Below are positions 52,019 to 60,500 of a DNA stretch of 64,000 bases, in pieces. The stretch is from Hanstruepera neustonica. GTDB lineage: Bacteria; Bacteroidota; Bacteroidia; Flavobacteriales; Flavobacteriaceae. Both the position numbers and the translations under genes were made by a program. The notes under the pieces were generated by a model that worked only from the letters and a program-made list of their open reading frames with translations, had not been told where the DNA came from and searched no databases. The DNA lies in NCBI RefSeq assembly GCF_002895005.1, contig NZ_POWF01000001.1:124001-188000 (forward strand). Reading direction: 5' to 3'. How positions within the stretch are numbered: position 1 is the first letter of the stretch; every line of letters starts with the position of its first letter.

Positions 52019-53010
52019 AATATGTTGTTTTTGTTTTTGTATTGCTTTGTTGTAATGCTATTGTGTTTTCTCAAACAGAAAATGATTCCATTGTTTATGA
52101 TATCCAAACAGAATACATTGAAAAATTCCCGAATAGAATAACTGCTAGACTGTTTTATGTAAACACTTCCAATTCATTAAAAGTGAATGACAGAAATTCT
52201 GATCTCTATTTTAATTTAACACCCAACAAACAAAACCGCATTGGTGCTTCAGTATCCTTTCGTTCCCTGACTATTTCGTATTCATTTGCACCTAATTTTT
52301 TAGCCGAAAATAAAGACAATGAGAATTCCAAGCTTTTCAATCTTGATTTTAGAAATTATTTTGGAAGACACTGGATGCAAACTTTAGACCTTTATCAAGC
52401 AAAAGGTTTTTACCTAGAAAACAGAGATATTAATTTATATTTTCCTAGAATTAAATCTTTTAAAATTGGTGGAGCTACTTCTTACATTTTCAATGAAAAC
52501 TTCTCGTTTAGAGCCATTGCGAGTCAAGATGAAAAGCAATTAAAAAGCACGGGCAGTTTTATTCCAAGAATTGTCTATTATTATACCAAATTGAATATAA
52601 GAGGTGAAGACAACTCAACCGATACTGAACTACATACTTTTGATATCGTCTTTGCCCCTTCATATTACTATAATTTTGTGCCAACAAAAAACTTATTTAT
52701 ATCGGCTGGTGTTTCTGCAGGAATTGGGCTCAACTATTCTAAAAATGAAGACAACAACCATATTCAAGACGATGAATCATTAACATCATTGACGACTGAA
52801 TTAAATTTTAGAGGCTCTCTTACCTATGATATTTCCAGTTTTTATCTCGGCACACATTACAATTATTTAATTCTAAACCACAATACAGATAGGTCGTCCT
52901 ATGTAAATGACAACATCCCTTTCTTCCAAATTTTTGCAGGCTACCGTTTTAGAGCTCCTAAAAAACTGGTGAGAAAAGCTGATGATATAAACGAAAAAAT
53001 AAAGTTGTAA
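52009..53010 (+). CDS. DUF4421-like outer-membrane protein
   Basis: The 333-residue protein has a signal peptide (to about residue 22) and a chain of amphipathic beta strands in the manner of an outer-membrane barrel: RITARLFYVN, NRIGASVSFRSLTISYSFAP, SFKIGGATSYIFNENFSF, and the end strand FFQIFAGYRFRAPKKL. I recognise it as the DUF4421 kind of Bacteroidota protein, whose function is unknown. It overlaps hemF by ten bases and precedes hemB by nine, so it is made with the heme enzymes. Confidence 0.75.
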   Translation: MGIKYVVFVFVLLCCNAIVFSQTENDSIVYDIQTEYIEKFPNRITARLFYVNTSNSLKVNDRNSDLYFNLTPNKQNRIGASVSFRSLTISYSFAPNFLAENKDNENSKLFNLDFRNYFGRHWMQTLDLYQAKGFYLENRDINLYFPRIKSFKIGGATSYIFNENFSFRAIASQDEKQLKSTGSFIPRIVYYYTKLNIRGEDNSTDTELHTFDIVFAPSYYYNFVPTKNLFISAGVSAGIGLNYSKNEDNNHIQDDESLTSLTTELNFRGSLTYDISSFYLGTHYNYLILNHNTDRSSYVNDNIPFFQIFAGYRFRAPKKLVRKADDINEKIKL

Positions 53011-53019
53011 AATCTAAAT

Positions 53020-54009
53020 ATGTATCCATTAAGAAGAAACAGACGCTTAAGAACCAAAGAATCCATAAGAAGTTTGGTTCGTGAAACCATTATTACACCA
53101 AATGATTTTTTGGTTCCTTTATTTGTGGTTGAAGGCAAAGGCGTAAAAGATGAAATTGCTTCTATGCCTAATTATTATCGGTACAGTTTAGATTTATTGG
53201 AACAAGAAGTAAAGGAACTTTGGAGACTTGGGTTAAAATCGGTTTTATTATTTGTTAAAGTGCCTGATAACTTAAAAGACAATAAAGGAACTGAAGCGCT
53301 AAATCCAAACGGATTGATGCAACGTGCCATAAAAACGGTCAAAAATGCCTGTCCTGATATGTTAGTCATGACTGATGTGGCTCTAGACCCTTATTCATCA
53401 TATGGCCACGATGGTATCGTTGAAAATGGCCTTATTGCAAATGATGATACCGTTGCTGTTTTAGCGGAAATGAGTTTATTGCATGCCAAAGCTGGTGCTG
53501 ATCTTGTAGCACCAAGTGATATGATGGATGGTCGCATTTTAAGTATCCGGGAAGCTTTAGAAGAGGAAGGGTATTACAATACGGGCATTATGAGTTATTC
53601 GGCTAAATATGCTTCTGCATTTTATGGACCTTTCCGTGATGCGCTCGATTCTGCTCCTGTTGATATGGCTAATGTCCCTAAAGATAAAAAAACGTATCAA
53701 ATGGATCCTGCCAATCGTTTTGAAGCCATCCGAGAAACTGAAATGGATATTGATGAAGGCGCCGATATTGTGATGGTTAAACCTGGTTTGTGCTATTTAG
53801 ATATTGTCCGAGAAATTAAAAACGAAGTAGATGTTCCTGTTGCTGTATATCAAGTTTCAGGTGAATACGCTATGGTAAAGGCCGCTGCCGAAAAAGGTTG
53901 GTTAGATCATGATGCCGTGATGTTAGAGCAAATTACCGCCATTAAACGTGCTGGTGCTGATATTATAGCATCATATTTTGCAAAGGATATTGTGAAATTG
54001 ATTTCGTAA
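53020..54009 (+). CDS. hemB: Porphobilinogen synthase HemB
   Basis: The 329-residue enzyme joins two 5-aminolevulinate molecules. It has the two active-site lysine segments MSYSAKYASAFYGPFRD and MVKPGLCYLDI, and the metal region TDVALDPYSSYGHDG, which lacks the three cysteines of the zinc type and so points to a magnesium-dependent enzyme. Length is normal. It closes the hemA-hemB gene group. Confidence 0.96.
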   Translation: MYPLRRNRRLRTKESIRSLVRETIITPNDFLVPLFVVEGKGVKDEIASMPNYYRYSLDLLEQEVKELWRLGLKSVLLFVKVPDNLKDNKGTEALNPNGLMQRAIKTVKNACPDMLVMTDVALDPYSSYGHDGIVENGLIANDDTVAVLAEMSLLHAKAGADLVAPSDMMDGRILSIREALEEEGYYNTGIMSYSAKYASAFYGPFRDALDSAPVDMANVPKDKKTYQMDPANRFEAIRETEMDIDEGADIVMVKPGLCYLDIVREIKNEVDVPVAVYQVSGEYAMVKAAAEKGWLDHDAVMLEQITAIKRAGADIIASYFAKDIVKLIS

Positions 54010-54035
54010 ATTAGCTTCAACTTAATATCATTTTA

Positions 54036-55136
54036 ATGAGTGCATTAATTTTCTGGGCAACTATTTCCATTTTCTTTTCTTTTTTATGTTCCATTCTCGA
54101 AGCTGTGCTTTTAAGTGTAACACCTACTTTTATCAATGTCAAAAAACAGGAAGGTAGAGCCTACGCTCAAACATTGGAGGAGCTTAAAAAGGATGTCGAT
54201 AAACCTTTAATTTCTATTTTAACTCTTAATACCATCGCTCATACTTTGGGAGCCATGATGGTGGGTATTGAGGCTGAAAAATTACCTTATAAAATTGAAG
54301 TTTTTGGAATCAATACAGTTGGTGTCGTTTCGGCTATTATGACCTTGCTCATCTTAATTGCTTCAGAAATTATTCCCAAAACTATTGGTGCTACATACTG
54401 GAAACAGTTGGCTAATTTTACATCTAAAGCCCTAACCGTTTTAATATTCCCTTTAAGATGGACAGGGATTCTCTGGCTTTTGCAATTAACAACTAAACTT
54501 ATTGGTGGCAAAGGCCATCATGGTAGTGTTTTGAGTCGTGAAGATTTTCACGCCATGACCAGTTTAGCCGAAGAAGAAGGTGTTTTTCATGAGTCTGAAA
54601 GTAAGGTCATAAAAAATATGCTGACCTTTAAAGAAGTTCAAGCCAAAGATGTCATGACTCCTAGAACGGTCATGTCCATCGAAGATGAAAACCAGACCAT
54701 TGAGTCTTTTTTTAGGAAAAACGCCAATATCAAATTTTCTAGAATTCCTGTTTTTACTAATAATACTGATAATATTACAGGTCTTGTTTTAAAAGATGAA
54801 GTTTTTAAAGAAATGGCCTTTGGTAATGGCGATAAGCCTCTTACAGAAATTAAACGAAATATTATTGTTATTAACCGCACCATGCCAATTCCAAGATTGT
54901 TTGAGCAATTAGTGGAAAGTAAAAACCACCTAGCTTTGGTTGTAGATGAATATGGCGGTGTTAGTGGCTTGGTAACCATGGAAGATGTTATTGAAACTCT
55001 TTTGGGCATGGAAATCATGGATGAAAGTGATGATGTTCCTAATTTACAGCAACTGGCCAGAAGAAGTTGGGAAGCTCGTGCTAAACGTATAGGCTTAATA
55101 GAGGATGAAGATCCTGAAGACGAATTAAATGGATAG
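54036..55136 (+). CDS. CNNM/CorC-like membrane protein with CBS domains
   Basis: The 366-residue protein has a DUF21 membrane domain (about 1-160, three to four helices, opening with FFSFLCSILEAVLLSV) and a CBS pair at about 205-330 (AKDVMTPRTVMS, ALVVDEYGGVSGLVTMEDVIETLLG). Such proteins are linked to Mg2+ or Co2+ efflux. The transporter-associated CorC/HlyC C-terminal domain is missing; after the CBS pair there are only about 35 charged residues. It overlaps the next gene by eight bases. Confidence 0.88.
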   Translation: MSALIFWATISIFFSFLCSILEAVLLSVTPTFINVKKQEGRAYAQTLEELKKDVDKPLISILTLNTIAHTLGAMMVGIEAEKLPYKIEVFGINTVGVVSAIMTLLILIASEIIPKTIGATYWKQLANFTSKALTVLIFPLRWTGILWLLQLTTKLIGGKGHHGSVLSREDFHAMTSLAEEEGVFHESESKVIKNMLTFKEVQAKDVMTPRTVMSIEDENQTIESFFRKNANIKFSRIPVFTNNTDNITGLVLKDEVFKEMAFGNGDKPLTEIKRNIIVINRTMPIPRLFEQLVESKNHLALVVDEYGGVSGLVTMEDVIETLLGMEIMDESDDVPNLQQLARRSWEARAKRIGLIEDEDPEDELNG

Positions 55137-55602
55137 TTGTATCATAGCGTCACCACTAGGGTTCACGAGAATTATTGGTGATGATGATGGCATTGAATCT
55201 ATTACTGTCTTGAATTCAGAAGAAATTGTTTCAGATGTTATCCCAGAAAGTTTAGAGGATTGCGTGTATCAACTTCATGAATATTTCAATGGTGAGCGTC
55301 AATCATTTGACATAAAATTAAATCCGCAAGGCACCCTTTTTCAAAAACAAGTTTGGGATGAACTATTGAATATTCCTTATGGTAAAACCATTTCATATTT
55401 AGAACTCACCAAAAAATTAGGTGACATAAAAGCCATTCGAGCCGTTGCTAATGCCAATGGTAAAAATCCGCTATGGATTGTGGTACCTTGTCATCGTGTT
55501 ATTGGTAGTGATGGGAGCTTAACAGGATATGCTGGTGGATTACACAGAAAGCAATGGTTGTTGGAGCATGAAAGTCCATATAAACAACAATCGCTTTTTT
55601 AA
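55129..55602 (+). CDS. Methylated-DNA--protein-cysteine methyltransferase
   Basis: The 157-residue protein repairs O6-alkylguanine by transfer of the alkyl group to C121 in the motif VVPCHRVIG. The helix-turn-helix part (PYGKTISYLELTKKLG, AIRAVANANGKNP) is also present, as is an N-terminal ribonuclease-like domain. It is an Ogt-type enzyme without an Ada regulatory domain. Confidence 0.93.
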   Translation: MDSCIIASPLGFTRIIGDDDGIESITVLNSEEIVSDVIPESLEDCVYQLHEYFNGERQSFDIKLNPQGTLFQKQVWDELLNIPYGKTISYLELTKKLGDIKAIRAVANANGKNPLWIVVPCHRVIGSDGSLTGYAGGLHRKQWLLEHESPYKQQSLF

Positions 55603-55641
55603 TAATCATTTTTACTATATTTAGTTTTCTAAAACTACTAC

Positions 55642-56805
55642 ATGAAATTTTTAAAAAAACTACTTAAATGGGTTGTTATTGTTTTTGCACTAATCGTTGC
55701 TGTACTTTACATTACGGATACTGATTACTTACTTAAAGCCGTTAGAACGATATACCTGAAAGGTTATACAACAGCTTATCTAGAAGATTATAAAGAATTT
55801 GATAATGCCATTATTGAAAATGGCACACCACAGCCTTGGCCAAACCACAAGGACTATAATTCGGTTGAAGAAACCGAAGCCTTAAAAAAAACCAACGTCC
55901 AAAATGGAACTATAGCCTATGTTATCATTAAAAATGATAGTATTTGGTTTGAAAACTATTATGACGGTTTCGGACCTAATTCAAAATCCAACTCATTTTC
56001 CATGGCAAAAAGCTATGTGTCTGCTATGCTGGGTAAAGCCATCATGGATGGTTATGTAAAAAATTTAGATCAACCTATTTGTGATTTTATACCAGAGTTT
56101 TGTGAAGACAAAAACGAAAAAGCTTCAAAAATAACCGTAGGTGATTTATCGTCCATGGCATCAGGAACCAATTGGGACGAACGTTACTATTCACCATTTT
56201 CAATCACCACACGAGCTTATTTTGATGACGACTTAGATAAAGTAATGTTAGGGTTAGATGTGGTACGAGAACCGGGAACTGGATACAAATATGCTAGTGG
56301 TGACACCCAAATGCTAGCCATGGTTTTAGAACGGGCAACTGGTAAAAAACTATATGATTACTTAACTGAAAGTTTTTGGAAACCTCTTGGATCTGAAAAC
56401 GCTACATTGTGGCAAGTCGATAGCGAAGAACATGACATGGTAAAGGCCTATTGTTGTATAGCCAGTAACGCTAAAGATTTTGCAAGAATGGGGAAACTCT
56501 ACAAGGATTATGGTAAATGGAATGGACAACAGCTATTGGATTCTGCATTTATTGCCAAATCTGTAACGCCTCGTTTTGAAGCTAGTCCAGAATATGGTTA
56601 TGGCTGGTGGCTTAAAAAAATGAATGGAAAATCGTTTTTTATGATGCGTGGCCATTTAGGACAATATGTAATTGTTGAACCCAATGATAATGTGATTATT
56701 GTACGATTGGGTCACTCAAAAGGTCCGGGTGACGCTATTGCTACTTTTACACCAGATATCACGACTTATATCGAAGAGGCTTATAATATGTTAGAAAAAA
56801 ATTAA
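55642..56805 (+). CDS. Serine hydrolase of the class C beta-lactamase fold
   Basis: The 387-residue protein has an N-terminal membrane helix (about 8-25) and a periplasmic beta-lactamase-like domain. The catalytic S-x-x-K is S120-M-A-K123, the YAS motif (Y-x-S/N) is in YKYASGDTQML, and a late HLG/GHSKG region fills the place of the KTG triad. These enzymes act as esterases or D-amino-acid or peptide hydrolases; a role in antibiotic resistance is not implied. Confidence 0.88.
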   Translation: MKFLKKLLKWVVIVFALIVAVLYITDTDYLLKAVRTIYLKGYTTAYLEDYKEFDNAIIENGTPQPWPNHKDYNSVEETEALKKTNVQNGTIAYVIIKNDSIWFENYYDGFGPNSKSNSFSMAKSYVSAMLGKAIMDGYVKNLDQPICDFIPEFCEDKNEKASKITVGDLSSMASGTNWDERYYSPFSITTRAYFDDDLDKVMLGLDVVREPGTGYKYASGDTQMLAMVLERATGKKLYDYLTESFWKPLGSENATLWQVDSEEHDMVKAYCCIASNAKDFARMGKLYKDYGKWNGQQLLDSAFIAKSVTPRFEASPEYGYGWWLKKMNGKSFFMMRGHLGQYVIVEPNDNVIIVRLGHSKGPGDAIATFTPDITTYIEEAYNMLEKN

Positions 56806-56807
56806 AC

Positions 56808-57521
56808 ATGATTAGTAAATTAAATCTTGAAAACATTCTGTTTTTGGACATTGAAACGGTTCCAGAAACACAGCACTTTTCAGATTTAAACGAGACCAAA
56901 CGAATGCTTTGGGAAGCCAAATCACAATATCAGCGTAAAGATGATTTTACCGCTGAAGAATTTTATGATCGTGCTGGTATTTGGGCCGAGTTTGGCAAAA
57001 TAATATGTATTTCTGTAGGGTATTTTAAAATGCAAGGCGATATCAGAACATTTCGTGTCACCTCATTTTATGGTGATGAAATTAAAATTCTGAAAGACTT
57101 TAAAAACCTCCTTATAACGCATTTTAGCCAAAATAAACACTTGCTTTGTGCCCACAATGGTAAGGAGTTTGACTTTCCTTATATAGCCAGACGTATGATC
57201 ATTCATAATTTGGAATTACCCTATAAACTGAACTTGTTTGGTAAAAAACCATGGGAAGTACCGCATCTCGACACATTAGAACTATGGAAATTTGGTGATT
57301 ACAAAACATATACATCCTTAAAATTATTGACCAATGTCTTGGGAATACCTTCGCCAAAAGATGATATTGATGGCAGTGAAGTTTACCGTGTATTTTATGA
57401 AGAAAATAATATAGATCGCATAATTACATATTGCGAGAAAGATACGATAGCGGTTGCGCAAATATTTTTACGATTGCGAGGTGATGAATTACTCCACGAG
57501 AACGAAATAATTCAATTATAA
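56808..57521 (+). CDS. DnaQ-like 3'-5' exonuclease (PolB exonuclease-related)
   Basis: The 237-residue protein starts its RNase H-like fold with FLDIETVPE, giving the metal ligands D14 and E16, followed by the ExoII-like AHNGKEFDFPYIARRM and the ExoIII-like YCEKDTIAVAQIFLRL. It matches predicted 3'-5' exonucleases related to that of DNA polymerase B. It probably degrades single-stranded DNA ends. It begins two bases after the serine hydrolase gene. Confidence 0.9.
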   Translation: MISKLNLENILFLDIETVPETQHFSDLNETKRMLWEAKSQYQRKDDFTAEEFYDRAGIWAEFGKIICISVGYFKMQGDIRTFRVTSFYGDEIKILKDFKNLLITHFSQNKHLLCAHNGKEFDFPYIARRMIIHNLELPYKLNLFGKKPWEVPHLDTLELWKFGDYKTYTSLKLLTNVLGIPSPKDDIDGSEVYRVFYEENNIDRIITYCEKDTIAVAQIFLRLRGDELLHENEIIQL

Positions 57522-57553
57522 AAAAAGTCCAGATTTTGAATCTGGACTTTTTT
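57521..57553. terminator. Bidirectional intrinsic terminator
   Basis: AAAAAAGTCCAGATT and AATCTGGACTTTTTT form a perfect 15-base stem with a three-base loop. With A-run on one side and T-run on the other it can end both the exonuclease transcript and that of the convergent protease gene. Confidence 0.92.
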
Positions 57554-57572
57554 ATTAATCAATGTTTATTTA

Positions 57573-60500
57573 TTAGTTAATAATAATTTTCTGCGATTTA
57601 CTGATGGAATCACTTTCCAACTGTATCACATATACGCCAGAAGCTACATTATCAGCATTTATTTCATTTAAAGTTGAACCTCCTTCCAGTGTCGAAGTTA
57701 CAACTAATCTTCCTTGAATATCATAAACTTTAGCAACAGTAACTTCGTCCAGATGTCCTTTAATGACGATTGTTTTAGGATTGCTTTGAGTAAAAATAAT
57801 CAGCGTATTAGAATCAAACTCTGGGTTTGACAACGTTTGTGATTCAAAATGTAAAAAATAACGTCCAAGTCCAGACAATGAACTTGATACAGAAAGTATA
57901 TAGTCAGAATCGTTTAACAAGGTAAATGTATTCAAAACTGTATCTTCTAAATACAGATTAATGTTTTCCGGCAATGTATTACTTTCAATTCCAACCACTA
58001 TTTGTTGTCCTTGAGCAGCATTGATTCCCAGAGGAAAAACAATATCTTGATTGAATTCATCATACCCAACCGATTGAATAGCTATGTCATTACCTTCATG
58101 CCCTTCTACTAATGCAGAATAAATAGCGAAATTTGGTGCTGTCCCGTTAAAAACAGTGGCATCATAACCAACATCCATGGCTCTTGTAGCGAAATCTGTA
58201 AAATAAAAATCAGTATAAAAGCTATCTGTATTATTTGACATTTGAAGTCTTAAATAAGCTAAATCATTTCTTTGACTATTTCTACCAGAAATAAAATCGT
58301 CGCTTGAGCCAATGGTACGACTACTTGGTGAAAATGAAACGGTTCCTCCCCCAACTTTAGAGGATACTAAAAATCCTTGCCCAGGAGTAATTAATGCATT
58401 CGGGTTTGCTAAAGCATAAGCTTGATTCCAAATGACCCATCCATCTGACGCATCGCCATCATATCCATAAACAGCTGCACTTGTAGCCAGTAATTCAGAA
58501 ACATTATCATTTAAAAAATCTGAAAGTCTAATATAGGATGGGTAAGGATTCCCAACCAAATTCCATTCGGGATATACCGTTCCGGAATTAATAATTCCAA
58601 CATTAACAACTCCGGTGTTTACCGTTCCGCTAAAAGTAAACGTGCTATTATTAGTTGATGCAGCTCTATAGCCCACTCCAGGATCTAGAGTAATGGCTGC
58701 TTCGGCCGGAACATTGGTGTCATAAGTCAAATAGGATTCTGTGACCTTATCAAATGGCCCAAAAAGTTTCTCTGATGGGTTAGATGGATTTGAAAATATA
58801 TTAGCATTTAATGACGCAAAGTCTCCAAAAGTCTGACCTGTAACTGGTGCAGAAATTAAATCATTCCCACCTGAACTAGCATTAATATTAACGTGGCGCT
58901 TGTAAGACACATTTCCAGAAATACTACCATTTGTGATTAGGCTTGAATATTGATTTGATATCGAATTAAGCACCAAGCTACCATTATTGGTTAAATCTCC
59001 ATTTAAAATTATGGATCCCGTTTCTAATACTTCTAAAGCTGCGCCTGAATTTACAGTTAAATTATTTAAGTCAACATCCGAACCAATATTGTAGGATCCA
59101 TTGTAAATCAATGCATTGTCAGAACCTGTTAAATCAGAAGGCGCATTTGGAATCCAAACACTATCCATAAATAATAGGCCATCGTATTTCAAATTAATGG
59201 TATAATCTTCTACTTCTCCAAAATCAAAGGATTCGCAAGATGTTGGGACACCATTATACTTCATAGATACTCTCATTCTAGTGCTTTCTTCAAAAGCTAT
59301 ATCATCAGGCACCGTAAAGGTTCCACTAACTGGTGTATTTTGAGTAATTGGTTGCGACCAAACTAACTCGCCTGCATCATCAAAATCCCCATCATAATTG
59401 TAGTCTATCCAAACGGCATAACCTTCATTGTAAATCGTTCCAGTCCAAACTGGGGTTACGGTAATTGTGTATTGTGTGCCGCTTAATAAATCAGTACTGA
59501 TACTTGTGAAATCAGAATAACCAACACTTGTTGTGCCAGTTCCGGATACATTATCAATACTCGCTAGTTGAACACGACCAATATACTCGTCTACTGTGCT
59601 ATTACCATTTGAATCGCAATAAACAGGTATAATATCATCCAATATTTCTATATGGTCAATGGCCATATCGCTTCGAAAACCTCCTCCTGTAGTACCAATA
59701 AATCTAAATTTTACGTTGCTTCCAACATAACTGCTTAAATCGATAAAATGATTAAACCATTGATTTCCTTGATTACCGCTTAAGGTAAAAATATTGGTCC
59801 AATTGGATCCATCATCAACCGATATTTCCAAATCCAATGTTCCCATATTTGATCCATACATATGATAATAAAAAGAAAAATATGCTTCAGTAAGACCAGA
59901 CAAGTCATAACATGGACTATTAAGAATAGCTGTAGCGTTTGGCCCTAAATTTCCGCCGCCATTAGAAGCCTCTGTATAAAAATAATTTCCTCCTCCCGTA
60001 ATATCATCGGATGGACCGGTGTTACCAGACTGGGTACCATTAGCATCTAATGTCCAGTTACCATCATCGCCAGTAGCTTGGGTCCAATCCCCTATTCCAG
60101 CATCGAATGTTTCCAAATAGGGGTACGTGTTAATTATAGTTCCTGTACATTGCGGTGCTTGGTCCGTAGTAAACTGCCATATTGGTGACCAATTACCATT
60201 AGCACAGTTATTTATAGCTCTAACTCTCCAATAATAATCGGTATCATAAGATAGTCCAGAAAGCGATACCGAGGTATTAGTGAGCCCTGTTTGAGAGGAC
60301 ACCACATTAGATAATCCAGAGTCTGTTGCAACAACTAACTCATAAGAATCACTATTGGCAACAGCATTCCAACTTAAAGTGGGTGAAGTGCTCACTGCCA
60401 ATTGTCCGTTGGCAGGTGCTATCAATGTAGTTGTACTTAATACACCTGGAGAAATAGTATAGCTTATGTCAAATGTTCTAGTAATTCCACCACCATCACC

